From: a virus
DNA: 39,121 nucleotides
Virus record (IMG/VR): IMGVR_UViG_3300039056_000005
Location: 1 to 39,121 of that record
Strand: one strand, 5' to 3'
A program made the position numbers and the translations under genes. The notes under the pieces are model-generated. The model was not told where the DNA came from. It saw nothing but the letters and a program-made list of their open reading frames with translations, and did not search any database. The stretch's first letter is position 1, and every line of letters starts with the position of its first letter. This document shows positions 16,394-23,879 of this stretch, piece by piece.

Positions 16394-16831
16394 CTATTTC
16401 CCCCTGGCCTGCTGGTAACCGTTGGGCTGTGAATGCTGCTGATAGGCTCCCCGGCTCTGCTGTTGCTGTCCCTGCTGATCGTCGGGCTTGCTGTCCAGCA
16501 TCTGCATTTGCCCGTTGATATCCACCACCACTTCAGTCGTGTACCGGTCCTGGCCATCCTGTCCCTGCCACTTCCGGGTTTGTAGCTTGCCTTCGATGTA
16601 GACCTTGCTGCCTTTCTTCAGGTACTGGCCGGCCACTTCCGCGATTTTGCCGAAGATCACCACCTTGTGAAACTCTGCCCTTTCCTGCTTCTGGCCAGTG
16701 TTCTTGTCCTTCCATTCCTCGTTGGTGGCTATGCTGAAATTGGCCACGGCATTACCGTTTGACGTGTACCGCATGTCTATGTCTTGGCAGACATTGCCCA
16801 ATATGATGGCTTTATTTATACCTCTGGACAT
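16394..16831 (-). CDS. ssb: Single-stranded DNA-binding protein, 145 aa
   Basis: A typical OB-fold [25 protein letters not shown] at the start, then [35 protein letters not shown] and [13 protein letters not shown]. Residues about 115-145 are a disordered Gln/Gly/Ser tail. The tail ends in QARGK and lacks the acidic DDDIPF tip that bacterial SSBs use to recruit partner proteins. It would protect single strands during replication and annealing-based recombination by the phage annealing protein. The ATG lies within the end of a small upstream frame (16816-16937), so translation may be coupled. Confidence 0.93.
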   Translation of the reverse strand: MSRGINKAIILGNVCQDIDMRYTSNGNAVANFSIATNEEWKDKNTGQKQERAEFHKVVIFGKIAEVAGQYLKKGSKVYIEGKLQTRKWQGQDGQDRYTTEVVVDINGQMQMLDSKPDDQQGQQQQSRGAYQQHSQPNGYQQARGK

Positions 16832-16937
16832 AGATTTTCTCCCGGGTTCAATCCTGTTTTCTTGGCGTATGCCCTTCCCGCGTTTATCCCAGCTGCAGCC
16901 ACAACCAGTTCGGGCTTCCAGGGTTTGGGCGCTTCAT
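16816..16937 (-). pseudogene. Small gene broken by a one-base shift upstream of ssb
   Basis: An ATG (16935-16937) overlaps the stop of the upstream gene (ATGA) but its frame ends after 17 codons. One frame away, starting two codons later, reads [20 protein letters not shown] and on to NLCPEV with a stop at 16816-16818 inside ssb. Together they would make a protein of about 40 residues, coupled at both ends, if one base were restored near codon 3. The Lys/Pro-rich then alpha-helical composition looks coding. A sequencing deletion or a real frameshift mutation would look the same here. Confidence 0.4.
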
Positions 16938-17125
16938 GCCCTCACCCCATACTGCCGCTTCAGCTTCTTCAGGCGCTTCTCCATCATCCGGGCCTTTACC
17001 GGGCCTACCTGGTGGCGGTCACGCTTGAGTCGCCGGCTCAGGTCGGCAATGTAGTCGCGCATTGCGGCCTGGTCGCGAATGTCCAGGGGTTGCTCGTCTT
17101 GATGGGTTGGTTTTTCAGGGTTCAC
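16934..17125 (-). CDS. Small basic helical protein, 63 aa
   Basis: It starts at GTG 17123-17125, four bases after GAGG of a strong GGGAGGTGAG site, overlapping the previous stop by four bases. The product is highly charged. An N-terminal acidic part (EKPTHQDEQPLDIRD) is followed by basic amphipathic helices (YIADLSRRLKRDRHQ, MMEKRLKKLKRQYG), which suggests RNA or DNA contact or a coiled-coil pair. I do not recognise a family. It belongs to a run of small, overlapping accessory genes leading to ssb. Confidence 0.6.
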   Translation of the reverse strand: MNPEKPTHQDEQPLDIRDQAAMRDYIADLSRRLKRDRHQVGPVKARMMEKRLKKLKRQYGVRA

Positions 17126-17556
17126 TCCTCACCTCCCGCTTTCTCCAGTTGGTCTGCCTGCTGTCTGAGGCGGGCGGCTTCGGATTGGGCGTATTCCTTA
17201 ATTACGTCAAACCCTTCGGCAACATAGTTCATGGTTTCAGTTCGTTCTGCTCTTGCAACAGAAGCTCCAAGTTCTGCCTTTCCTGATACCGTCTCCAGGC
17301 TCCCAATAGCATCCGCCACCCTCGCCAGCGCCCTATCCAGATCGGCCTCCAACTTATCTTTAGTCGCCTTCGTATCGCCAAAGTGCATCATCACATCAAG
17401 GCTTGCCTGGCGGACTCGTTCGTTTTCTTTCCTGGCTGCGAAAAGCTCATATTTAAGATCGGTCCATTCATCGCTTTTGATGTGCACGCGCTCAACACTA
17501 ACGCTGTTGCCGCTCATAAACCGCCGATCAATAACGTCAAAGATTGAATCACTCAC
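17122..17556 (-). CDS. Coiled-coil accessory protein, 144 aa
   Basis: A mostly helical protein starting at GTG 17554-17556, right after a GGGAGGTGAG site in the end of the preceding gene. Residues 30-55 and 65-140 have heptad-like hydrophobic spacing (KLEADLDRALARVADAIGSLE, AARLRQQADQLEKAGG). There is no membrane segment and no enzyme motif. The C-terminus (EKAGGEE) is encoded by the ribosome binding site of the next gene, a pattern repeated in this cluster. Function unknown. Confidence 0.6.
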   Translation of the reverse strand: MSDSIFDVIDRRFMSGNSVSVERVHIKSDEWTDLKYELFAARKENERVRQASLDVMMHFGDTKATKDKLEADLDRALARVADAIGSLETVSGKAELGASVARAERTETMNYVAEGFDVIKEYAQSEAARLRQQADQLEKAGGEE

Positions 17557-17906
17557 TTCTCACCTCCCATATCCGCTGGTGGCTGCACTTCCAGGAGTTC
17601 GACGGTCTTTCCTGCCTTGTCGTGTGAGCAGTCGGATAGAAATATTGCCTGCCCATCATTAACCCATGAGTGACAGCGGAACGTTCCGTCATGGTTTTGG
17701 GTCAGAACGCTGGGCTTGATCGTTGGCTTTTCGGTGTCACCGTTCCACGTCCAGCTTCCGGTACCGGCTCGTTTTCCGCTGAGGATCACTGGGAAGCACT
17801 CAGGGAAAGTCCGGCTTGGAATGTGAATTAGCACATGAGTGCATTCGCTGATCTCACAAGAAACTGGGCCGATGCCTTTGACGATTTTCACGGGAGCGGC
17901 CTTCAT
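17553..17906 (-). CDS. DUF6527-like protein, 117 aa
   Basis: A small beta-rich protein with the characteristic central stretch GTGSWTWNGDTEKPTIKPSV followed by CHSWVNDGQAIFLSDCSH. This WTWNG...PTI.PS pattern followed by a Cys/His-containing part is how I recognise the DUF6527 group, found in many phages and integrative elements. Its Cys and His residues could bind a metal; the biochemical role is unknown. It starts at ATG 17904-17906, overlapping the upstream stop, with GGGAGGTGAGGT immediately before it. The final residues (PADMGGEK) are encoded by the next gene's ribosome binding region. Confidence 0.7.
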   Translation of the reverse strand: MKAAPVKIVKGIGPVSCEISECTHVLIHIPSRTFPECFPVILSGKRAGTGSWTWNGDTEKPTIKPSVLTQNHDGTFRCHSWVNDGQAIFLSDCSHDKAGKTVELLEVQPPADMGGEK

Positions 17907-18466
17907 ACCTCACCTCCCATATCTGGCGCGGCTGGCGGGGTATAGGCACCGAACTCTGTCGCACAACCTGTTGCATGAAACGGCTCAAGGTTCCCGCACT
18001 GCTGGCACCGAAGATCCTCAATAGAGCTTCTCCGCCCCTCCGGTACTCCCTGCGCCTTGGGTGGGTGGGTGTAGAGCTTTGTTCCAGCCCCGTAATCATC
18101 GGGATTGGCGAGCCAGTGCAAAGTTGTTCTGAGCCTGCCATAACCAAACTTTCGGACTTCTGCCACCGGCTCCACCTCCCCACTTGCGGGCGCTTGGCTA
18201 CTATCGTCCCACGTTTTCCGTTCCAGCCTTTCCGCCAGATCCGACCCGGTACCGGCGTTGTCGATGGCCTGTTGGATGATCCGGTCCAGCTCGTCACTCA
18301 GTCTCGGATAGCCGCGGCGTACATCATCCAGGATCATGCTCATCAGGATCAGTGCCGAATGCTGGCGGTCAATAATGTGTTGTGCGTCGTCGCTGTAGTT
18401 CCCCACCTGCTTGGATGCCTTCATGGCTATCGGGACAGGGACACCAGCTTGTAATAGTTCTTTCAT
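17903..18466 (-). CDS. Ea22-like accessory protein with C-terminal zinc-finger-like segment, 187 aa
   Basis: Residues 1-90 are helical (SALILMSMILDDVRRGYPR). A low-complexity linker follows, then a part reading LRTTLHWLANPDDYGAGTKLYTHPP, which resembles the variable modules shared by Ead/Ea22-like proteins of lambdoid phages, where GTKLYT is a frequent joint. The C-terminus has CQQCG and a later Cys within ATGCATE, a possible zinc-binding knuckle. Modular, rapidly changing genes of this kind are generally non-essential. The start has a weak site (GGGCGGTT) and lies 36 bases after the Gp49-RyR gene. Function unknown. Confidence 0.6.
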   Translation of the reverse strand: MKELLQAGVPVPIAMKASKQVGNYSDDAQHIIDRQHSALILMSMILDDVRRGYPRLSDELDRIIQQAIDNAGTGSDLAERLERKTWDDSSQAPASGEVEPVAEVRKFGYGRLRTTLHWLANPDDYGAGTKLYTHPPKAQGVPEGRRSSIEDLRCQQCGNLEPFHATGCATEFGAYTPPAAPDMGGEV

Positions 18467-18501
18467 CGTAAACCGCCCCAGGTTGCCCCAGGGCGCTCCA
18501 T

Positions 18502-19137
18502 TCAGCTAAGGGCGGTTACCACTGCCTTGAACAGATAATCCTTGCTGCGTTGCTCTTGCGGCAGGTTCTCGTAGGCAGTCACGCACGGATGGCAACGGGC
18601 AACGGCGTCTTTCACGTCACCATGCACCCAGCCATCGTTCAGCTTTTCTTCCAGCCAGCTGTTGTGGCTATCTTCCGGTGTGGCGTCCGGGTTCTTCTGG
18701 TGAAAGGCCACACCCTTGATGGCGCTCTCCTTCTGCCAGTCCGGCGCTTCTTCCCACGGTACCTGGCTGTTGTCGCCCAGGGATTTGCAGTAGGCGCGGT
18801 TCACTTCATGCGCCAAGCGGGCAATGCGTTCAGCGTTAAAGCTCAGTTTCCGGTAGGCTTCTAGCTTCCAGATCTCGCTGAATGCGTTGTCGTAGCTGAT
18901 CTTCCGGACAATCTCGTCGCGCCAGTTGGCAGGGTCAATGCAGGTCGCGGGCTTGCCCACCACCACAAAACCGTTATCCATCCGGATGCCGCAATACATC
19001 AGCTTCTGTCCGGCAATCACTACGGTTTCATAGTCCACGTCGACAATGCGGGATTCGATCAGGGCGCTGGTGATCTTGTCGCCATCACAGCCCAGGTCAC
19101 GCATCATCTGTTCCACTTCGGTATGGTTCATAGCCAT
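18502..19137 (-). CDS. Phage Gp49-type plus RyR-domain protein, 211 aa
   Basis: The N-terminal 80 residues (MNHTEVEQMMRDLG, SRIVDVDYETVVIAG, NGFVVVGKPATCIDPANW) match the small Gp49-like phage family. The C-terminal half, from about residue 105, has the RyR repeat pattern: IARLAHEVNRAYCKSLGDNS, PWEEAPDWQKESAIKGV, TPEDSHNSWLEEKLNDGWV and a final helix. RyR domains were named from ryanodine receptors but also occur in bacterial and phage proteins, where some bind nucleotides. The fusion suggests a sensor or effector domain on a phage early protein; ligand and role are unknown. It begins with MAM and has AGAGG upstream. Confidence 0.75.
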   Translation of the reverse strand: MAMNHTEVEQMMRDLGCDGDKITSALIESRIVDVDYETVVIAGQKLMYCGIRMDNGFVVVGKPATCIDPANWRDEIVRKISYDNAFSEIWKLEAYRKLSFNAERIARLAHEVNRAYCKSLGDNSQVPWEEAPDWQKESAIKGVAFHQKNPDATPEDSHNSWLEEKLNDGWVHGDVKDAVARCHPCVTAYENLPQEQRSKDYLFKAVVTALS

Positions 19138-19179
19138 GGTGCTGGCCTCTTGCTTGCCGGGCGGTGCCCGGCGGTGAGT

Positions 19180-20001
19180 TTACTTCTGGAAGGTGCCGAT
19201 AGTGACGGACATATCCAGGTCGGTACCGGCATCCTCGATCAGTTCCGCCAGCTCTTTACCCATTTCCTCCTGAATGGCCTCCAGGCGCTTGATACGGATA
19301 GTCAGCTGCGGATCTTCTTTTGATGCCAGGACGGACAGGCGCAATTCAAAGTCACGCGCCTTCAGCCCGTTGTAGGGCGTGCAGGTGAATACCAGGGCGT
19401 TGGGCAATTCGTGTTTGCTCTTAGCCTCCACGCTTTCCAGGGCGCTGCGGCTGCCCCGGAAGTCACCCACTTCGCTTTCCCGCTTGCTGTTGGCCTCGAT
19501 GCTCATTTCACGAATGGCCATGATGGCGCGGGCAAGGTTCACGGGCTTGCCTTCAGCATCCAGGGCGGCAACGCAGTGCTGCCAGTCCTCCACGAATTCC
19601 GCCAGCTTGCGTTGGCTCAGGCGCTGCCCATTGTGATCCAGCAACGACACATACTCGGCGGTCTGCTTCATGTTCAAGGTTGCGGTGAAGTCGGCGTGCC
19701 CCGGGCTGTCCTCGGTGCCCAGGTTCAACACGGCCACGGCGTTCATGCGCTCCGGATCCACAAAACACACGGCGCCCACGGTGTCATGGTCGGCACAGTA
19801 GTTGATGAACGATTCCGGCAGTCGGGTTTCAAACTTTCCCCGGTACCGCACGCGGCCTGGCAGTTTGCTTTCCAGGTCGTGGACGGTGTAGTTATCCGGT
19901 GCCGCCAGCACGGGCACGGCCAGATCCATGGTAGTCAGATCCTGGTTCAGTGCCTCGACGGTCTGCGCCTGCTGGATCTGCTCGATAGCTGATTTATCCA
20001 T
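19180..20001 (-). CDS. DUF2303 (YfdQ-like) protein, 273 aa
   Basis: Length and motifs fit the DUF2303 family found in many prophages: RYRGKFETRLPESFINYCA early, CFVDPERMNAVAVLNLG, PGHADFTATLNMKQTAEYVSL, FRGSRSALESVEA, and the C-terminal DLDMSVTIGTF. The protein is soluble, mixed alpha/beta, with no membrane segment. Family members sit in early or recombination regions and have no established activity. Here it follows the 119-residue gene, an association I have seen in other phages, and precedes the Gp49-RyR gene by 42 bases. Confidence 0.8.
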   Translation of the reverse strand: MDKSAIEQIQQAQTVEALNQDLTTMDLAVPVLAAPDNYTVHDLESKLPGRVRYRGKFETRLPESFINYCADHDTVGAVCFVDPERMNAVAVLNLGTEDSPGHADFTATLNMKQTAEYVSLLDHNGQRLSQRKLAEFVEDWQHCVAALDAEGKPVNLARAIMAIREMSIEANSKRESEVGDFRGSRSALESVEAKSKHELPNALVFTCTPYNGLKARDFELRLSVLASKEDPQLTIRIKRLEAIQEEMGKELAELIEDAGTDLDMSVTIGTFQK

Positions 20002-20038
20002 GTTTCATTTCCTTCTCAGTGTGTGGGGAAAACCAGGA

Positions 20039-20398
20039 TTACTCCTGGCTGTCCTCCGGATATGGCTTTCTGGCCGGCAGGCCATCGCGGTCAAAGATCT
20101 GCGCCTGGTTCTCGGCAAAGAACGTCAGGGCGCCACGGCTGCCAACGTGCATTGGCGTGCTGGTGGTGTTGTCCTCGCTCATGCTGCCGCGACTGGTCGG
20201 GCGCTTGTACTTCAGCGTGTGGTCAATCTGTACCTGGTGGCTGTTGCCGATCTGCTTGATGGTGAATGAGATATCCACCTTGCCCAGCTTGCCTTGGTCA
20301 ATCACGGCGCCGGCCACGTCACTCAGGATCTGTGACAGCTTTTCCTCAAACACGCCACCATCCAGATCCTCGATGAATTTACCTACCTTAGTTGGCAT
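20039..20398 (-). CDS. Conserved early phage protein next to DUF2303, 119 aa
   Basis: I start it at ATG 20396-20398, preceded by AAGGAG and overlapping the end of csrA by 11 bases; the longer frame from 20434 is unlikely. It reads as an alpha-beta protein: an N-terminal helix (VGKFIEDLDGGVFEEKLSQIL), beta strands (VDISFTIKQIG, VQIDHTLKYKR), then a polar C-terminus (FFAENQAQIFDRDG). No catalytic motif is seen. It is encoded between csrA and the DUF2303 gene, so it is probably expressed early, but its role is unknown. Confidence 0.65.
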   Translation of the reverse strand: MPTKVGKFIEDLDGGVFEEKLSQILSDVAGAVIDQGKLGKVDISFTIKQIGNSHQVQIDHTLKYKRPTSRGSMSEDNTTSTPMHVGSRGALTFFAENQAQIFDRDGLPARKPYPEDSQE

Positions 20399-20576
20399 TA
20401 CGGCTCTCCTTCTTGCGTTGCGCGATTTCCTCACGGTCTATCGCTGTGTCACGGGACGCATTCACCCCGATCTTGATCTGTGATCCGTTGACAGCCAGCG
20501 GGAATACCTCGATCTTCTCCCCGCTCTTTGTCTCGATCACAATCTTTTCATTCACTCTTCGCGTCAGAATCAACAA
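20388..20576 (-). CDS. csrA: CsrA/RsmA-family RNA-binding regulator, 62 aa
   Basis: It is nearly the same length as E. coli CsrA (61 aa) and keeps the core: MLILTRRVNEKIVI, VNGSQIKIGVNA and DREEIAQR. The residues that bind GGA motifs in E. coli CsrA, Leu4, Arg6 and the Arg of REEI (Arg44), are conserved. The start is a rare TTG (20574-20576) seven bases after GGAG, inside the end of the exonuclease gene with 29 bases of overlap. The phage protein may bind host or phage mRNAs and redirect translation, touching carbon storage, motility and biofilm genes that CsrA controls in gammaproteobacteria. Alternatively it could tune phage mRNAs only. Confidence 0.9.
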   Translation of the reverse strand: MLILTRRVNEKIVIETKSGEKIEVFPLAVNGSQIKIGVNASRDTAIDREEIAQRKKESRNAN

Positions 20577-21159
20577 CTGCCAGCTCCTTCATTGCAAAGT
20601 AAATGTCCAGGCAAGCACGGGCGTCTGCCATGGCGCTGTGTGCGTCCTCCAGCTCTCTGCCCATAAAGTGCAGGTAGGCCTCAGACAGCTTCGGTGACTT
20701 GTACCCGTACCGGCCTTTGGGCTCCATCTGCATGATGGGCTTGGCCATGAGCATGGTGCAGTCGTGGTTCTCTTTCTCAGCCCACTGTTCCTGCACGTTC
20801 TCCGGGAAATACCGCTTGGTGGCAATCCGGATAATGCGCTGGTCGAAGGTGCGGTTGTGCGCCAGGCGCTTGGCGCCTCCCACCATCTGCAGGAACAGGG
20901 CAACGGCGTCAGCTTCATTCACGCCTACCTGGTTGGCCATTTCGGTGGTGATCCCGTGAATGTCGGTCACTTCCTGCGGGATCTCCCAGCCGTCCGGCTG
21001 AATAATCAAGTCCAGGCTCGATATCACCTTTTTGGTGTCCTCGTCCGCCAGGATCGCGGCAATCTGAACAATGTGCGGCTGGTGGTGGCTGTCGCTCGGG
21101 TTCTTCCAGTCCGGCATTCCTGATGTTTCCAAATCGTATACGCATATCAAATTATTCAT
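20548..21159 (-). CDS. DEDDh 3'-5' exonuclease (DnaQ/ExoX-like), 203 aa
   Basis: All catalytic positions of a DEDDh exonuclease are visible: Asp9 and Glu11 in VYDLETSG, Asp106 in HNRTFDQRI, and His174 with Asp179 in DAHSAMADA. The IHGITTEMA segment is the usual Exo II neighbourhood. There is no polymerase or other extra domain. Likely tasks are 3' end trimming during recombination or replication repair, alongside the annealing protein encoded upstream. The ATG overlaps the HNH gene's stop by four bases and its own 3' end contains the start of csrA. Confidence 0.88.
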   Translation of the reverse strand: MNNLICVYDLETSGMPDWKNPSDSHHQPHIVQIAAILADEDTKKVISSLDLIIQPDGWEIPQEVTDIHGITTEMANQVGVNEADAVALFLQMVGGAKRLAHNRTFDQRIIRIATKRYFPENVQEQWAEKENHDCTMLMAKPIMQMEPKGRYGYKSPKLSEAYLHFMGRELEDAHSAMADARACLDIYFAMKELAVVDSDAKSE

Positions 21160-21590
21160 GCTGATATCCTTCCTTTTGAGTCTCGATTTTTAATCGTTGG
21201 CCTTGAGTGAAGCCCGGTTTCATAGGCTTGCTTTAGCCCATTGCTGATTTTTGCCTTTGTTTCTTCGGTGTGTGTTGCGCCTGTTTTGTGGTGGCTGTTG
21301 TGGTCTGCTGGCGATATCAGTTCCAAGTTTTCCGGTCTGTCATCGCTTCTATTTTCGTTTTTGTGGTGAACATGCTCGTTTGGCAGCAATGCCCGACCCA
21401 ACACTGAAGACATAACCGCGCGGCTTCTTCTCAGATAGATACCACCAGCAACAACTTTTGACGAAAAGAACGGGTGCGGCCTTACTCTCACCCTCCAATA
21501 AGGATTCTTTCCTCTTGGCGCATATTCGCCAATTACCTCAATTCCATGAGGCAACGTATACAGTGGCTTTTTCTGCACAAATTTCCCCAT
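21156..21590 (-). mobile_element. HNH homing endonuclease gene, 144 aa
   Basis: An HNH enzyme: the active-site region is VHHKNENRSDDRPENLELIS followed by DHNSHHKTG (His75-His76, Asn88, His97/His100). The C-terminus HTEETKAKISNGLKQA resembles the NUMOD3-type DNA-binding repeat common in homing endonucleases. It sits between the coiled-coil protein gene and the exonuclease gene. Its base composition is poorer in G+C than its neighbours (for example runs of TTTTT and TTTTAATCG near 21180-21260), as expected for a mobile insert. It overlaps the exonuclease start by four bases, so the insertion has been accommodated without breaking that gene. No intron or intein is seen, so it looks free-standing. 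Confidence 0.85.
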
Positions 21591-21629
21591 GGTGTTCTCC
21601 AGGTTTTGGGCGCCGTAGCGCCCTATCGG

Positions 21630-22733
21630 TTACAGGTAGCGGCTCAGAATGTCGTTCAGCTCATGGGTTGCCTGCAGGGACAGCTCCCATTTATCGGACC
21701 ATGCCGCCAGCTCAGTCCACACGTCCGGCGTATCCATGGCGGGTTCTTCCACAGTTTCCGGCTCTGCTGGTTTGTGGTCTGGCTTTGGTGCCTCGTCGCC
21801 CTGGTGTTCGGTGACCTTCGGAGTCTCCGGTACCGTGGCTTTCTCTGCCGGCGCCGGCGTTTCCAAGGTTTCCGGTTCCGGGTCTATCTTGGCTTGCGCT
21901 TCCTCAACCATGCGCTGCTGCTTGAGCATCACGGTCAGCTGTTGAATGGCGGTTTGCCTGGCTTCCTTGGCAATCTCTACCTGGTCACCAAACTGCTCTT
22001 CCGGGATCTCGTAGTTTTCCAGCCGGTCAATCTGACGCTCGATATCGGCTGCCGGCTGGCCTATCAGGTTTGATGGCGTCATGCGGATACGGTTTATCAG
22101 GTCGTTAATCCGCTGCTTTTGCTCCTGCTCGGCCTGCGCTTTACGCAAACGCTCCTGCTCGGCCTGTGATTCCTCGTACCTCACCTGTTGCCCGTACAGG
22201 TCTGAAAGCTCCTGTAACACTGCCTGCTGCGCCTCGATGGCCTCCCGGGTCAGGTCGTAGTAATCGCGCTTGGTGTCGATCGCGTCCACTTCCTCAATCA
22301 GCTTGGCAATCTCGTCACTGGATTGGTTTCGGGCCTTGGCGGTCCTGCCATAGATGGCGTTGACCTTCTCGCGCAAGCGGGCAATCCGTTCTTCTTCCTG
22401 CTTCTTCTTCCGGTCATCCACTTCCTTTTTCGCGGCTTTCATCGGCTCCTCAAGCTCTACCAGCTTGGCGGTGATCCGTTTGGCCTCGTTGTCGATGATC
22501 CGGCCCGCATCCAGGTACGGCTTTTTGATCCGCTGGCGCTCGGCGTCCAGGCTGGTGCGGTAGCTGGTCAGCTCTTTCACACCCTCCTTCACGAATTCAT
22601 AGCCATCCTTGGTGTTCACGTCCGGGATATTGCTATACTTCTCACTCAGCAAGGCCAGGGCGGCATCGGTTTTTTTGAATACCTCAACGTCTACCTTGCC
22701 CTGCTCGATATCGACCTGGTTAAGATCAGTCAT
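21630..22733 (-). CDS. Coiled-coil recombination-associated protein (DUF1351-like), 367 aa
   Basis: The start is ATG 22731-22733, overlapping the annealing protein stop (ATGA) with AAAGGAA upstream. The N-terminal half is a long coiled coil (SYRTSLDAERQRIKKPYLDAG, then LVELEEPMKAAKKEVDDRKK), a layout known from DUF1351-type phage proteins encoded beside single-strand annealing proteins. Residues 215-275 have another heptad region, then a disordered Pro/Glu/Thr linker (residues about 280-330). A short terminal domain ends in LNDILSRYL. It may act as a partner or cofactor for recombination; no catalytic residues are visible. Confidence 0.65.
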   Translation of the reverse strand: MTDLNQVDIEQGKVDVEVFKKTDAALALLSEKYSNIPDVNTKDGYEFVKEGVKELTSYRTSLDAERQRIKKPYLDAGRIIDNEAKRITAKLVELEEPMKAAKKEVDDRKKKQEEERIARLREKVNAIYGRTAKARNQSSDEIAKLIEEVDAIDTKRDYYDLTREAIEAQQAVLQELSDLYGQQVRYEESQAEQERLRKAQAEQEQKQRINDLINRIRMTPSNLIGQPAADIERQIDRLENYEIPEEQFGDQVEIAKEARQTAIQQLTVMLKQQRMVEEAQAKIDPEPETLETPAPAEKATVPETPKVTEHQGDEAPKPDHKPAEPETVEEPAMDTPDVWTELAAWSDKWELSLQATHELNDILSRYL

Positions 22734-23584
22734 TTCCTTTCTCCATTTTGTTGTGCGTCTTCGCCCTGTTCTGCAGGGCTTCTTTTTGCGTGCCCACAAT
22801 CCGGGCACTTGCTGTCTGGCTTGCCTTTTCCGGTGGCTCCGCACTCATGGCAAACCAGCTCAACGTCCGGGATCAGCTTGTCCAGCTGCGCGTTGTACGC
22901 CTCGTCAATCCGGGCTCTTACCTTGTCGAAGTCCACACCCAGCACAGCACACTGGCGCTGCGCCTTACGCAGATGGCCCTGGTACATCAGCCGCAACGGT
23001 GCAGGGCTCGGTACCTTGGCGTAGGTGTCGGTTTCCCGCTTCAGCCATTCACTGAACTCTGTCCTGGCCTTGGTCATTTCTTCCTCGGCATCGTCGGCAT
23101 TGCGCACGGATTCCTTCACCTTGGCGGCCTCAACATAGTTCGTGTCGTCGTACAGCCCCAGGAACACGTCAGCGCTGAAGCCAATCATGGACAGGCACTT
23201 CTTGATGGCGTCTGTCAGGGATTTCTTGGGCGCGTCAAAGTCGGTCATGGCGCCGTAGTGCGTGCCCCGGATATAGGGCGTGAGGCCAAAATGCACCACT
23301 TCACACTTCTTGTCGCCACGCATGTACCAAAGCCGGACCTTGAGCGTGTGCATGATGGCGTTGCCAATCACGGCGCCGTCTTTGGTGATAGGCGCTCCAG
23401 GCTGAAAGCTCTCGTCCTCGATCTCGTAGCCCCAGCCCTCACCAATCGGGCCAAACGCCTCAGTGGCCCGCTTCACCATGTAGGTGCCGTTGATGCTGGT
23501 AACTTTTCGTCCGTCCAGGTCGCCGGTCTTGGTGTAGCCTGGCGCGGTTTCCTCAACGCTTTTCCACAGATCCAGGTTACTCAC
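22730..23584 (-). CDS. Single-strand annealing protein, Rad52-like, with C-terminal zinc ribbon, 284 aa
   Basis: Residues 1-150 show the pattern of Rad52-superfamily phage annealing proteins: INGTYMVKRATEAFGPIGEGW, HTLKVRLWYMRGDK, FDAPKKSLTDAIKKCLSMIGF and SADVFLGLYDD. They promote annealing of complementary strands during phage recombination and repair. A helical middle section follows, then a zinc ribbon (CHECGATGKG, later CPDCGH) near residues 245-270, an addition that may help DNA or protein contact. It starts at GTG 23582-23584 and overlaps genes on both sides by 4-8 bases. The exact subgroup (Sak, Sak3 or Erf-like) is not certain from motifs alone. Confidence 0.75.
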   Translation of the reverse strand: MSNLDLWKSVEETAPGYTKTGDLDGRKVTSINGTYMVKRATEAFGPIGEGWGYEIEDESFQPGAPITKDGAVIGNAIMHTLKVRLWYMRGDKKCEVVHFGLTPYIRGTHYGAMTDFDAPKKSLTDAIKKCLSMIGFSADVFLGLYDDTNYVEAAKVKESVRNADDAEEEMTKARTEFSEWLKRETDTYAKVPSPAPLRLMYQGHLRKAQRQCAVLGVDFDKVRARIDEAYNAQLDKLIPDVELVCHECGATGKGKPDSKCPDCGHAKRSPAEQGEDAQQNGERK

Positions 23585-23879
23585 TGTCGCTATCCTCCGG
23601 CTTGTGTTCGATGGCCGTCAGCTCACGGATGCGCTGCTCGATAGGCGTGATCTTCCGGAAGTATTCGTCGCGCACTTCCTCTGCGCACGCTTCCAGCATG
23701 TTCATTTCGGCCTCTACCGGGTCTGTTTTTGGCACGCTGAGTACCACGGTTTCAGTGCCAAGCAGGATATAGCCGTATTTCGACATGTCCGTACACATGG
23801 CATCCACTTTGCCGTTTGAGTATTTCGACAAGTGAAAATAAATCGTTACTTCGATGGTGTCTGGAATGGTGTTGCTCAT
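23577..23879 (-). CDS. Small early protein of unknown function, 100 aa
   Basis: A 100-residue acidic protein. A beta-strand part (TIEVTIYFHLSKYSNG, YGYILLGTETVVLSVP) is followed by a helical C-terminal half (EAEMNMLEACAEEVRDEYF, PIEQRIRELTAIE). No domain is recognised. The start ATG overlaps the stop of the previous gene (ATGA), and its end overlaps the annealing protein start by eight bases, so it is coupled to the recombination genes. Confidence 0.65.
   Translation of the reverse strand: MSNTIPDTIEVTIYFHLSKYSNGKVDAMCTDMSKYGYILLGTETVVLSVPKTDPVEAEMNMLEACAEEVRDEYFRKITPIEQRIRELTAIEHKPEDSDSE

Noticed and set aside
16249-16557. 102-codon - strand frame between ssb and the transglycosylase-like gene
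   Set aside because: It overlaps both recognised genes out of frame and its text is low-complexity Ser/Arg, a shadow of the ssb Gln-rich tail.
22748-23644. 298-codon + strand frame opposite the annealing protein
   Set aside because: Its full length mirrors the annealing gene; there is no domain and the operon there runs leftward with tight overlaps.
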